Assembly (NCBI GenBank): GCA_023623185.1
Contig: JAMNXV010000132.1
Span: forward strand, 1 to 64,000
Direction: 5' to 3'
DNA length: 64,000 bases
Source of the DNA: Bacillota bacterium
Lineage (GTDB): Bacteria; Bacillota; Sulfobacillia; Symbiobacteriales; Symbiobacteriaceae
Positions 17,194 through 25,152 of the stretch are shown piece after piece. Every line of letters begins with the position of its first letter. Within the stretch, counting starts at the first letter, position 1. The notes under the pieces were generated by a model. The model was not told the DNA's origin. It did no database searches and saw nothing but the letters and a program-made list of their open reading frames with translations. The translations under genes were made by a program, and so were the position numbers.

Positions 17194-18177
17194 GTGGAGA
17201 AACTGCTGGTTATTGAAAACCTGTCGGTGGAGTTTCCCTCGCCCAGGGGTCCGCTGCGCGCGGTGGACGGCGTGAGCCTGGAGGTGCAGGCCGGTGAGAT
17301 CGTCGGGCTGATCGGCGAGTCCGGGTCCGGGAAGTCGACCGTGCTGCTGGCGGTGATGGGCCTGATCGCCCGGCCCGGGCGCATTCTGCCGGGGTCGTCG
17401 GTGCGGCTGAAGGGGCGGGAGCTCACGGGGCTGTCGCCGAAGGATTACCGGGCCGTCCGGGGCTACGAGATCGGCATGGTCTTCCAGGACCCGATGACCT
17501 CGCTGAACCCCTCCATGCCCATCGGTGAGCAGGTGCGGGAAAGCCTGCGGGTCCACCGGTACTGCAAGTCAAAGGCCGAGGAGCGGGAGCGGGTCATCCA
17601 GCTGCTGGAGGCCGTGGGCATCACCAACGCCGCGCAGCGGTACCGGGCCTACCCGCACCAGTTCAGCGGCGGGATGCTGCAGCGCGTGCTGATCGCCTCG
17701 GCGCTCGCGTGCAACCCGCGCCTTCTGCTGGCGGACGAGCCGACGACGGCCCTGGACGTCACGATCCAGGCACAGATCCTGGACTTGCTGAAGGAAATCA
17801 ACCGGGAGCGCAACACCGCGATCCTGCTGGTGAGCCACGACATCGGGCTGGCGGCCGAGTTTTGCGACCGCATCGCCGTGATGTATGCCGGGCGCATCGT
17901 GGAGGTGGGCCCGGCGGAGCAGGTGGTGAACGATCCGCGCCACCCGTACACGCAGGGCCTGGTCGGCTGCCTGCCCACCTTCGGCGGCCGCCGCGGGCGG
18001 CTGGAGCCCATCCCCGGCTCGCTGCCTGACCTGACCCAGCTGCCGCGGGGATGCGCCTTTGCCGACCGGTGCGCCCACGCCATCCCCCAGTGCCTGGATC
18101 AGGAGATTCCCCTGCAGGTGATGCCCGATGGGCGGGAGGTCAGCTGCATCCGCATCGAGGAGGTGATGGCCGGATGA
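17194..18177 (+). CDS. dppD: Peptide ABC transporter ATPase, DppD type
   Basis: A 327-residue ABC ATPase: Walker A GESGSGKST (about residue 48), Q-loop VFQDPMTSLNPSM, signature FSGGMLQRVLIA, Walker B LLLADEPTTALD, H-loop VSHD. The C-terminal oligopeptide extension has the Cys motif RGCAFADRCAHAIPQC (about 285-300), which binds an iron-sulfur cluster in some characterised DppD proteins. GTG start after GGGGGAAGC. Overlaps dppF by four bases (ATGA). Confidence 0.94.
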   Translation: MEKLLVIENLSVEFPSPRGPLRAVDGVSLEVQAGEIVGLIGESGSGKSTVLLAVMGLIARPGRILPGSSVRLKGRELTGLSPKDYRAVRGYEIGMVFQDPMTSLNPSMPIGEQVRESLRVHRYCKSKAEERERVIQLLEAVGITNAAQRYRAYPHQFSGGMLQRVLIASALACNPRLLLADEPTTALDVTIQAQILDLLKEINRERNTAILLVSHDIGLAAEFCDRIAVMYAGRIVEVGPAEQVVNDPRHPYTQGLVGCLPTFGGRRGRLEPIPGSLPDLTQLPRGCAFADRCAHAIPQCLDQEIPLQVMPDGREVSCIRIEEVMAG

Positions 18178-19160
18178 GCGCGGCTCCCCTCCTCGAGGTC
18201 CGGGACCTGTACAAGCACTTCGTCCTGCCGCGTACCGTGCTGCACCGCCTGCTGACCGGCGAGGGCGATCGGGTGCTCCAGGCCGTGAACGGCGTGTCGT
18301 TTACCCTGCACGAAGGGGAGACGCTGGGGCTGGTGGGCGAGAGCGGCTCCGGCAAGTCCACCCTGGGCCGGACGATCCTGCGGCTGTACGAGCCGACCCG
18401 CGGTGAGGTCCTCTTCGACGGGCAGGATGTGTTCGGCCTGGACGCCGCCGGCCTCCGCCGCTTCCGGCAGCAGGCGCAGATTGTGTTCCAGAATCCGTAC
18501 GCGTCGCTGAACCCGCGCAAGACGGTGCGGCAGATCCTCTCTGTGCCGCTTGCGCTGCGGGGCCTGCCGCCCAGGGAGCGGCGGGAGGAGGCGGCTGCGC
18601 TCATGGAGCGGGTGGGGCTCGCCCCCCGCCACCTGGACCGCTACCCGCACCAGTTCAGCGGCGGCCAGCGGCAGCGCATCGGCATCGCCCGGGCCCTGGC
18701 CATGCATCCCCGGTTGATCGTCGCGGACGAGCCGGTCTCGGCCCTGGATGTGTCGGTGCAGGCGCAGATCATCAACCTGCTGGAGGATCTGCAGCAGGAG
18801 TTCCGGCTGACCTACCTGTTCATTTCCCACGACCTGAGCGTGGTGCGCCACCTGAGCACCCGGGTCGCCGTGATGTACCTGGGGCAGATCGTGGAAATCG
18901 GGCCCACCGAGCCGCTCTTTGAGGAGCCGCTGCACCCGTATACCCGCGCGCTGCTCTCGGCCGCGCCGGGACAGGGGCAGCGGGAGCGGATCATCCTGCA
19001 GGGGGCGCCGCCCAGCCCGCTGGATCCGCCGCCGGGCTGCCCGTTCCATCCCCGCTGCCCGGCGGTTGTGGGAGAGGTCTGCCGCACCGTTCGGCCCGCG
19101 CTGATCGAGCGGCCCGGCGGCCGGTGGGTTTCTTGCCACATCCATGGCAGCCCGTCTTGA
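18174..19160 (+). CDS. dppF: Peptide ABC transporter ATPase, DppF type
   Basis: Starts at the ATG overlapping the dppD stop; 328 residues. Walker A GESGSGKSTLGR, Q-loop VFQNPYASLNPRKTV, signature FSGGQRQRIGIARAL, Walker B LIVADEPVSALDVS, H-loop ISHDLSVV. C-terminal Cys motif PGCPFHPRCPAVVGEVC, as in DppF/OppF. It forms a heterodimer with DppD to power uptake. No strong terminator follows; a hairpin sits at 19210-19240. Confidence 0.94.
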   Translation: MSAAPLLEVRDLYKHFVLPRTVLHRLLTGEGDRVLQAVNGVSFTLHEGETLGLVGESGSGKSTLGRTILRLYEPTRGEVLFDGQDVFGLDAAGLRRFRQQAQIVFQNPYASLNPRKTVRQILSVPLALRGLPPRERREEAAALMERVGLAPRHLDRYPHQFSGGQRQRIGIARALAMHPRLIVADEPVSALDVSVQAQIINLLEDLQQEFRLTYLFISHDLSVVRHLSTRVAVMYLGQIVEIGPTEPLFEEPLHPYTRALLSAAPGQGQRERIILQGAPPSPLDPPPGCPFHPRCPAVVGEVCRTVRPALIERPGGRWVSCHIHGSPS

Positions 19161-19209
19161 CAAACCCTGGAAGAGGCTGTACCGTCTTCATAAGTTTTGC
19201 GTATCGTTA

Positions 19210-19240
19210 AGTTCGGGGGCTGGTATATAGCCCTCGAACT
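19210..19240 (+). other. Hairpin before the NYN-domain gene
   Basis: Arms GTTCGGGGGCT (19211-19221) and AGCCCTCGAAC (19229-19239) pair fully with one G-U. No T run follows, so it is more likely a leader structure or operator than a simple terminator. The adjacent TATATA lies in the loop region. Confidence 0.35.
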
Positions 19241-19267
19241 CGCGCATTAGGGAGGACTGATGGCGGC

Positions 19268-20233
19268 ATGACGGCCAGCAAGCTGACCCGGATCGGCGTC
19301 TTCTACGACGGGAACTATTTCTACCATGTGAGCAACTACTATAACTATCATCATTCCCGGCGCTCACGTATCAGCATCGGCGGGCTCCACGATTTCATCC
19401 GCCACAAGGTGGCCGACAGTGAAGGGTGCGATGTCAGGTACTGCCACATCGTAGACGCCCACTACTTCCGGGGTCGGCTGCGGGCCCAGGGGCTGGAGCT
19501 GCAGCAGCTCGTAAACGAGCGCAACTTCGATGACGTCCTGATCAAGGAGGGCGTGGTGACCCATTACCTGCCCATCACGGCCGGGGGCGAGAAGGGCATC
19601 GACGTCTGGTTGGCGCTGGAGGCGTTCGAACTCGCGGTCCACAAACGGTTCGACGTGGTCGCCCTCATCGCCGGCGACGGCGACTTCGTGCCGCTCCTGC
19701 GCAAGCTGAACACCATGGGCACGCGCGTCATGCTGCTCGGCTGGGACTTCAAGTACGTCGACCAGAACGGCAACGAGCGGGAGACCCGCACCTCCCAGAG
19801 CCTCCTGGACGAGGCCACCTATCCCATGATGATGCACCAGATCATCGACGACCGTTCGCTGCGGAACGACCCGCTGATCAACGGCCTGTTCGTGCCGCCC
19901 GCGGAAGCCCGCTTCACGTGGCCGGCAACGGGTTCGCGGGAGACGGGAACGGAGACCGGCGGGATGGCAACCGGTGGCCTGGAGACCGGAGGGATGGCGG
20001 TGGCGGAGCTCGGTGCCGTGGAGACCGCACCGGGGACGAAGACCGGTCGGATTCAGAACCTGCGGGAGGGCTACGGGTTCATCACGCCGGATGAGGGCGG
20101 CGAAAACCTGTTCTTCTACTGGCGCGCGGTGGTGAACACGGACTTCAACCAGCTGCAGATCGGTGATGCGGTGTCCTACGACGTGGGCAGCAACGACCGC
20201 GGCCCGTGCGCCGTGAACGTTCGCCGGCTGTAG
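19268..20233 (+). CDS. NYN-domain putative RNase fused to a cold-shock domain
   Basis: A 321-residue protein. Residues about 8-185 form an NYN/LabA-type PIN-like nuclease domain: RIGVFYDGNYFYHV (first acidic residue), GEKGIDVWLALEAFELA (D of the middle motif), VVALIAGDGDFVPLLRKL (third acidic motif), MLLGWDF. A Gly/Thr-rich linker follows (about 220-255). The C-terminus is a cold-shock/S1-like OB fold with RNP1-like EGYGFITPDEG and RNP2-like NLFFYWRAV. The combination suggests an RNA-directed nuclease. The ATG lies in GGCATGACG; a three-codon frame (ATG GCG GCA TGA, 19260-19271) with the better RBS spacing overlaps it, which could tune translation. Monocistronic as far as visible. Confidence 0.82.
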   Translation: MTASKLTRIGVFYDGNYFYHVSNYYNYHHSRRSRISIGGLHDFIRHKVADSEGCDVRYCHIVDAHYFRGRLRAQGLELQQLVNERNFDDVLIKEGVVTHYLPITAGGEKGIDVWLALEAFELAVHKRFDVVALIAGDGDFVPLLRKLNTMGTRVMLLGWDFKYVDQNGNERETRTSQSLLDEATYPMMMHQIIDDRSLRNDPLINGLFVPPAEARFTWPATGSRETGTETGGMATGGLETGGMAVAELGAVETAPGTKTGRIQNLREGYGFITPDEGGENLFFYWRAVVNTDFNQLQIGDAVSYDVGSNDRGPCAVNVRRL

Positions 20234-20352
20234 CGCTGCGCTCCGCTTCGCGCCCGCCCCGCCGAACAGCGCGGCTGTCCGCCGAAAAGAGGGGCCGCCG
20301 GCCTGCCTGCAGGGTGCGACTTTGCAGGCAAGTGCTGCTTCAGCGGGGCGGG

Positions 20353-20381
20353 TTGCGAGATCGGCCCAGTTGCGGTATCAT
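20353..20381 (+). promoter_or_regulatory. Probable tRNA promoter 1
   Basis: TTGCGA (20353-20358), 17-base spacer, TATCAT (20376-20381), about 30 bases before the first tRNA gene. Confidence 0.5.
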
Positions 20382-20410
20382 TATTCCTTGCCAGAGGGTG
20401 GCGAGCAGAT

Positions 20411-20485
20411 TCCGGCATAGCTCAACGGTAGAGCATCCGGCTGTTAACCGGAGGGTTGTAGGTTCGAATCCTACTGCCGGAGCCA
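20411..20485 (+). tRNA. tRNA-Asn (GTT)
   Basis: Cloverleaf with acceptor arms TCCGGCA and TGCCGGA, anticodon loop with GTT, T-arm GGTTCGAATCC, encoded CCA. First of nine clustered tRNAs. Confidence 0.95.
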
Positions 20486-20488
20486 GTT

Positions 20489-20562
20489 GCGGGCGTAGTT
20501 TAATGGTAGAACGTCAGCTTCCCAAGCTGAAGGCGTGGGTTCGATTCCCATCGCCCGCTCCA
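20489..20562 (+). tRNA. tRNA-Gly (CCC)
   Basis: Acceptor arms GCGGGCG and CGCCCGC; anticodon stem TCAGC and GCTGA around TTCCCAA, giving CCC; T-arm GGTTCGATTCC; encoded CCA. Confidence 0.95.
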
Positions 20563-20565
20563 TAT

Positions 20566-20641
20566 GGACCGCTAGCTCAATTGGTAGAGCATCCGACTCT
20601 TAATCGGCAGGTTGTAGGTTCGAGTCCTACGCGGTCCACCA
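20566..20641 (+). tRNA. tRNA-Lys (CTT)
   Basis: Acceptor arms GGACCGC and GCGGTCC; anticodon loop CTCTTAA giving CTT; T-arm GGTTCGAGTCC; encoded CCA. Confidence 0.95.
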
Positions 20642-20645
20642 GGGG

Positions 20646-20674
20646 TTGCATAATACCCGAAGTCCTGTTATAAT
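20646..20674 (+). promoter_or_regulatory. Probable tRNA promoter 2
   Basis: TTGCAT (20646-20651), 17-base spacer, perfect TATAAT (20669-20674), 26 bases before tRNA-Asp. It divides the cluster into two transcription units. Confidence 0.65.
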
Positions 20675-20700
20675 TCGCTCTGTCCGCTGTCGCTCTATAC

Positions 20701-20777
20701 GGAGGCGTGGTGTAGAGGCCTAACATGCGGCCCTGTCACGGCCGAGATCGCGGGTTCGAATCCCGTCGCCTCCGCCA
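20701..20777 (+). tRNA. tRNA-Asp (GTC)
   Basis: Acceptor arms GGAGGCG and CGCCTCC; anticodon GTC in CCCTGTCACGG; T-arm GGTTCGAATCC; encoded CCA. Confidence 0.95.
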
Positions 20778-20794
20778 TATTTCTTCTTGGGCAT

Positions 20795-20870
20795 GGGGCT
20801 ATAGCTCAGTTGGGAGAGCGCGTGAATCGCACTCACGAGGTCAGGGGTTCGAATCCCCTTAGCTCCACCA
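20795..20870 (+). tRNA. tRNA-Ala (CGC)
   Basis: Acceptor arms GGGGCTA and TAGCTCC (one G-U); anticodon stem CGTGA and TCACG around ATCGCAC, giving CGC; encoded CCA. Confidence 0.92.
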
Positions 20871-20905
20871 GAGTCCGGCCGTCTGAGACCCCGGCCGGAT
20901 GGCAT

Positions 20906-20982
20906 GCGCCGGTAGCTCAGCTGGATAGAGTACCTGACTACGAATCAGGTGGTCGTAGGTTCGAATCCTGCCCGGCGCGCCA
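20906..20982 (+). tRNA. tRNA-Arg (ACG)
   Basis: Acceptor arms GCGCCGG and CCGGCGC; anticodon ACG in CTGACTACGAATCAG, expected to be deaminated to ICG by a TadA-type enzyme; encoded CCA. Confidence 0.95.
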
Positions 20983-20988
20983 GCACCC

Positions 20989-21079
<91 letters not shown>

Positions 21080-21117
21080 GCCCGGGCCGGGAGTTCCCCG
21101 GCCTGGGCGCGCAGAAT

Positions 21118-21194
21118 CGGGCTGTGGCGCAGTTTGGTAGCGCGCTTCCTTGGGGTGGAAGAGGTCGCAGGTTCAAATCCTGTCAGCCCGACCA
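21118..21194 (+). tRNA. tRNA-Pro (GGG)
   Basis: Acceptor arms CGGGCTG and CAGCCCG; anticodon stem CTTCC and GGAAG around TTGGGGT, giving GGG; encoded CCA. Confidence 0.94.
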
Positions 21195-21195
21195 C

Positions 21196-21233
21196 TTGGA
21201 TGGCAGATGTGCGCGGGCACATCTGCCATCCAA
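21196..21233 (+). terminator. Perfect 17-bp hairpin after tRNA-Pro(GGG)
   Basis: TTGGATGGCAGATGTGC, loop GCGG, GCACATCTGCCATCCAA. No T run. It shares the tip GATGTGC-N4-GCACATC with the hairpin after the next tRNA-Pro. May be a processing signal or terminator. Confidence 0.5.
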
Positions 21234-21256
21234 ATGGGATCCGCTCACAACTGAAT

Positions 21257-21333
<77 letters not shown>

Positions 21334-21341
21334 AATGATGG

Positions 21342-21373
21342 AAGAAGGGATGTGCTGACGCACATCCCTTCTT
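21342..21373 (+). terminator. Hairpin after tRNA-Pro(CGG)
   Basis: 14-bp stem AAGAAGGGATGTGC and GCACATCCCTTCTT, four-base loop TGAC. Ends the tRNA cluster. Tip sequence shared with the hairpin at 21196-21233. Confidence 0.6.
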
Positions 21374-21391
21374 GCCCATTCGGAGGTTGCG

Positions 21392-21982
21392 GTGAGCCTG
21401 CTCCATCACTCGATGCGAGGTGTCGATTCCATGTATGAGGGCAAGCTGGTCCGGCTGCGCAGAGTGGATCCCGTCAAGGACCTGGACGATCGTTACCGCT
21501 GGATGAACGACCCGGCCGTGGCGAATACGCTCGGCATGCGGCCCGGCCGGCTTTCCCGGGAGGAGATTCGCAGCTACCTCGAATCTGCCGCGGCCTCCAG
21601 CGAGGCTTTCGTGGAGTGGGCCATCGAGGACCTGCACAGGGGGACCCACATCGGCGGCTGCACCATCCGGTCGTTCAATCATGTCGCCCGGTCGGCCGAG
21701 CTGGCCATCCTGATTGGCGAGGCCGAGTACCGCGGCAAGGGATACGGCACCGACGCCGTGCGCCTGTTGTTGCACATCGGATTTGATCAGTTCAACCTGA
21801 ACCGAATCTGGCTCACGGTCAACGCACACAACGCGGCCGGACTGCGGGCGTACGAGAAGGCCGGGCTGGTCCGCGAGGGGCGGCTGCGCCAGTACGGCTT
21901 CATCAACGGATCCTACTACGACGCGGTGATCATGGCGATTCTGCGAGCGGATTACGAGCGGATGAGGCAGAAGGAGCTGTGA
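21392..21982 (+). CDS. GNAT acetyltransferase, RimJ/RimL type
   Basis: A 196-residue N-acetyltransferase. The beginning LVRLRRVDPVKDLDDRYRWMND and the acetyl-CoA pyrophosphate loop EYRGKGYGTDAVRLLL (about residues 110-125), followed by NLNRIWLTVNAHNAAGLRAY and YEKAGLVREGRLRQ, are typical of the RimJ/RimL branch, which acetylates protein N-termini, polyamines or antibiotics. GTG start chosen for CGGAGG seven bases upstream; internal ATGs at 21416 and 21431 are alternatives. Substrate unknown. Stands alone between the tRNA cluster and the ABC-F leader. Confidence 0.85.
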   Translation: MSLLHHSMRGVDSMYEGKLVRLRRVDPVKDLDDRYRWMNDPAVANTLGMRPGRLSREEIRSYLESAAASSEAFVEWAIEDLHRGTHIGGCTIRSFNHVARSAELAILIGEAEYRGKGYGTDAVRLLLHIGFDQFNLNRIWLTVNAHNAAGLRAYEKAGLVREGRLRQYGFINGSYYDAVIMAILRADYERMRQKEL

Positions 21983-22043
21983 CGGGTCCGGCGAGGACGT
22001 GCACCGCCATGCCCGCGGCGACGGGGCAGGATCATGCCTCACC

Positions 22044-22073
22044 TTGACAGTGGCTGCGCGGGTGACGTACCAT
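22044..22073 (+). promoter_or_regulatory. Promoter of the ABC-F leader
   Basis: TTGACA (22044-22049), 18-base spacer, TACCAT (22068-22073). It lies about 40 bases before a nine-codon leader ORF. Confidence 0.55.
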
Positions 22074-22111
22074 AAACGTAATCTGTGTGAATTGGAGGAG
22101 AGGAGACCGCC

Positions 22112-22141
22112 ATGATGCTGTTGGCCGTGCGTCCGTTCTAA
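22112..22141 (+). CDS. Nine-residue leader peptide (MMLLAVRPF) upstream of ABC-F gene
   Basis: ATG to TAA encodes MMLLAVRPF, preceded by GGAGGAGAGGAGA. It sits between a promoter and mutually exclusive hairpins, followed by an ABC-F gene. Antibiotic-inducible ABC-F genes such as Bacillus vmlR use this arrangement: ribosome stalling on a short upstream ORF shifts the RNA from terminator to antiterminator. Whether this peptide stalls ribosomes is inference. Confidence 0.6.
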   Translation: MMLLAVRPF

Positions 22142-22217
22142 GCCGTGCGCTCCCGGAGCAGAGGGGGGCGTGTGCCCTTTTTGACGGCAGGACGGGACGG
22201 CGACGGTCCAGCAGGGC

Positions 22218-22277
22218 GGTAAGCCTCTTCAGCGCGTATGCAGGCCGCCGCGGTAAGAGGGCTTACCCGCGGCTTTT
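22218..22277 (+). promoter_or_regulatory. Transcription attenuator before ABC-F gene
   Basis: Two competing structures. Terminator: GCCGCGGTAAG (22247-22257) with CTTACCCGCGGC (22262-22273, one bulge), then TTTT. Antiterminator: GGTAAGCCTCTT (22218-22229) with AAGAGGGCTTACC (22255-22267, one bulge), which uses the terminator's loop and 3' arm. Confidence 0.65.
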
Positions 22278-22359
22278 GCGTGTTTGTGCGACACCTATCC
22301 CTGCCGTCTCCCGGACCCTCCATCACCCTGCTTGGGGATGACGGAAGGAGCGACTGACC

Positions 22360-24300
22360 ATGGCGATTCTGACGGTGCAGGGGCTCTCCAAGTACTGGGG
22401 GGTCGAGCTGCTCTTCAAGGATATTTCGTTCCTGCTCAACGAGGGCGAGAAGATGGCCCTCGTGGGCCGCAATGGCACCGGCAAGACGACCCTGCTCCGG
22501 ATCCTGATGGGCCGGCTGGAGTACGACGACGGGCGGATCATCATCCCTTCCGGCACCCGCATCGGCTACCTGAGCCAGGACCCCGATCTCACGCCCGGCC
22601 GCACCGTGCTCGCCGAGGCCAAGGCGGTCTTCAGCCACCTGGCGAAGTGGGAGCGGAGCCTGCGGGAGCTGGAGGCCCGCATGGGCCAGGCGGAGTCGGA
22701 GGAGGCCCTGCAGGCCATCATGGATGAGTACACCCGCGTGACGGCCCTCTACGAGGCCGCGGGCGCCTACGACGCGCCCGCCCGGGCGCGGGCGGTGCTC
22801 TTCGGCCTCGGCTTCACCGAGGAGGACATGGAAAAGCCGGTGGACGTGCTCTCCGGCGGCCAGAAGGTCCGCCTGGGCCTGGCGAAGATCCTCCTGTCGG
22901 AGCCCGACCTGATGCTGCTGGACGAGCCCACCAACCACCTGGATCTGCAGGCGGTGGAGTGGCTCGAGGGCTACTTCCGGCAGGTGAAGTCCGCCGCCAT
23001 CCTGGTCTCCCACGACCGGTACTTCCTGGACCGGGTGATCAGCCGCACGCTGGAGCTGGATCACCAGACGTGTGACATCTACCACGGCAACTACTCCTAC
23101 TACCTGGAGGAGAAGAAGCGCCGGGAGGAGGCCCTGCTCTCCGAGTACGAGCGGCAGCAGCGGGAGGCCGAGCGGCTGCGGGTCTTCTACGAGAAGTGGC
23201 GGAGCAACGCCCGGCGCAAGGGCCAGGCGATGGCCCGCAAGCGGCAGCTGGAGAAGATGGAGCTGATGGAGCGGCCGCAGGTGCGGAAGCGCACGATGCG
23301 GCTCGCCTTCGACATCGACTACGAGTCGGGCGACGACGTCCTGAAGGTGGAGGGGCTCACCAAGTCGTTCGGCGAGCGCACCCTGTTCCGGGATGCCGAC
23401 CTCACGGTGCAGAAGGGCGACCGGGTGGCCCTGGTGGGTCCCAACGGCTCCGGCAAGACCACCTTCCTGAAGATCATCCACGGCCTGCTGGAGCCCACCG
23501 CCGGCTCCTACCGCTGGGGCGTCGGCGTGCAGCGGGGCTACTTCAGCCAGGACCTGGACGACCTGGATCCGAACCGCACCTGTCTGGAGGAGATCATGGA
23601 ACTGCCGGGCTTCACCAAGTTCGACGCCCATTCCCTGCTCGGCCAGTTCCTCTTCTCCGGCGACGACGCGCTGAAGCGCATCGGCGACTGCTCCGGCGGC
23701 GAGCGCAACCGGCTGATCCTGGCCAAGCTCATGGTGAGCGGTGCGAATGTGCTGCTCCTGGACGAGCCCACCAATCACCTGGACCTGGAGTCCAAGCAGG
23801 TGCTGGAGGAGGCGCTGCGGGCCTACCCGGGCACCATCATCTTCGTCTCCCACGACCGCTTCTTCGTGGACCGCATCGCCACCCACGTCTGGGAGTTCGG
23901 CCACGCCGAGGGCATCAACGTCTACGAGGGCAACTACACGGCCTACCGGGAGGAGAAGGAGCGGCTGGCGATGCTGGCGGCCCAGGTGGCCGCCGACGAG
24001 GCGGAGGCCGGGGGCGCCGACAGCGGGCGGCGTGGCGGTGCGCAGGAGGCCGGGGCGCGCCGGGCGGGGGCGCGCTCCCGCAAGGAGGAGCGGAAGGCGG
24101 CGGAGGCCGCCCGCCGGCTGGAGGCGGCGATTCAGGAACTGGAAGCGCGCAAGGCCGAACTGGAGGAGCGGATGGCCGACCCCGACATCTACAAGAGCGC
24201 CACCGGCCGGGAGACCGTAGCGGAGTACAACGCCGTGCAGGCTGAGTTGGAGCGGCTCTACGTGGAATGGGAGGAGGTGGCCGAGCTCGCAGGCGGCTGA
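22360..24300 (+). CDS. ABC-F family ATPase (ribosome-associated)
   Basis: A 646-residue protein with two ABC cassettes and no membrane segments. Domain 1: Walker A GRNGTGKTT, signature LSGGQKVRLGLA, Walker B LMLLDEPTNHLD. Domain 2: Walker A GPNGSGKTT (about residue 362), signature CSGGERNRLILA, LLLDEPTNHLDLE. The inter-domain linker (about 245-310) is charged and helical (EYERQQREAERLRVFYEKW), the region that reaches the peptidyl-transferase centre in this family. The C-terminus has a coiled coil (about 555-640). ABC-F proteins act on ribosomes, either in housekeeping translation or in antibiotic protection. The leader-attenuator upstream favours an inducible role; sequence resembles the YdiF/YfmR-like group. 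Confidence 0.9.
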   Translation: MAILTVQGLSKYWGVELLFKDISFLLNEGEKMALVGRNGTGKTTLLRILMGRLEYDDGRIIIPSGTRIGYLSQDPDLTPGRTVLAEAKAVFSHLAKWERSLRELEARMGQAESEEALQAIMDEYTRVTALYEAAGAYDAPARARAVLFGLGFTEEDMEKPVDVLSGGQKVRLGLAKILLSEPDLMLLDEPTNHLDLQAVEWLEGYFRQVKSAAILVSHDRYFLDRVISRTLELDHQTCDIYHGNYSYYLEEKKRREEALLSEYERQQREAERLRVFYEKWRSNARRKGQAMARKRQLEKMELMERPQVRKRTMRLAFDIDYESGDDVLKVEGLTKSFGERTLFRDADLTVQKGDRVALVGPNGSGKTTFLKIIHGLLEPTAGSYRWGVGVQRGYFSQDLDDLDPNRTCLEEIMELPGFTKFDAHSLLGQFLFSGDDALKRIGDCSGGERNRLILAKLMVSGANVLLLDEPTNHLDLESKQVLEEALRAYPGTIIFVSHDRFFVDRIATHVWEFGHAEGINVYEGNYTAYREEKERLAMLAAQVAADEAEAGGADSGRRGGAQEAGARRAGARSRKEERKAAEAARRLEAAIQELEARKAELEERMADPDIYKSATGRETVAEYNAVQAELERLYVEWEEVAELAGG

Positions 24301-24387
24301 GCCCCGCGCCCCGTGCAACCGCGGTCCCCGGGGTATCCTATGGGAGCGGTCCGGCGGGACCCGCGGGAAAGGGGCGTTGTACTGAGG

Positions 24388-25152
24388 GTGTGGAGCCTGG
24401 CGCAGATCTTCACCGCCGACTGGGCGAAGGAGCTCTTTCAGCACGTGCCCGTGCTTCTGTCGCGCACGGTCCTGACGTTTGTGTTTGTGATGATTGTGGT
24501 CCGGTGGACCGGCAAGCGGTCCATCTCGAACCTGGCCCCGTTCGACCTGGCGATGGTGATCATGATCGGCGAGGTGGCCGCGATCCCCATCGGCGAACTG
24601 GATGTCGACTTCCTCCACGGCCTGATCCCCGTCGCCCTGATCGGCGGTCTGCACGTGGCTCTCACCACCATCAACCTTCACTGGAAGGGGTTTGAGCGGT
24701 GGAGCGAGGGCTCTCCTACACTGCTGGTGAAGGATGGCCGGGTGCTGAGGCGTAATCTTCTCAAAGAACGGGTGTCCATGGCCGACCTCATGACCGCCCT
24801 CCGCCACAAGGAGGTGGAGGACGTGTCGGAGGTGAAGGAGGCCTGGATCGAGCAGGCCGGGGGCATCAGCGTGATCCTGAAGCGGGAGGCGGGACCGGCG
24901 ACGCCCCGCGACGTGGAGCGCGCGGTGGAGCAGGTGCTCGCCCGCCGGCTGCCGTCCCTGGTGCAGGACGCCGTCGAGCGGGCGCTCCGGCAGGGCCCCG
25001 TGAAGCGGGCGCTGCAGCAGGAAGTCGCAGAGCGGGCGCTGCAGCAGGTCGCCCGGGAGTTGCGGGACACCGCCGCCGAGGCGGCGCGCGCCTCGCCCTC
25101 GAAGCCCGACGGCCGGAGGTGGTACCGTGAGGGTGATGATGTTCTTCATTGA
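24388..25152 (+). CDS. DUF421 (YetF-like) membrane protein
   Basis: Start uncertain: GTG at 24388 is used because the conserved part begins just after it; in-frame starts at 24313 and 24340 lack a good RBS. About 254 residues: two or three N-terminal hydrophobic segments with TVLTFVFVMIVVRWTGKRSI and LAPFDLAMVIMIGEVAAIP, the DUF421 hallmarks, then the YetF-type cytosolic domain (LVKDGRVLRRNLLKERVS, MADLMTALRHKEVEDVSEV). The last 80 residues are a charged, repetitive tail (VEQVLARRLPSLVQDAVERA). Function of the family is unknown; YetF-like proteins occur in spore-formers. Overlaps the next gene by 26 bases. Confidence 0.8.
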   Translation: MWSLAQIFTADWAKELFQHVPVLLSRTVLTFVFVMIVVRWTGKRSISNLAPFDLAMVIMIGEVAAIPIGELDVDFLHGLIPVALIGGLHVALTTINLHWKGFERWSEGSPTLLVKDGRVLRRNLLKERVSMADLMTALRHKEVEDVSEVKEAWIEQAGGISVILKREAGPATPRDVERAVEQVLARRLPSLVQDAVERALRQGPVKRALQQEVAERALQQVARELRDTAAEAARASPSKPDGRRWYREGDDVLH

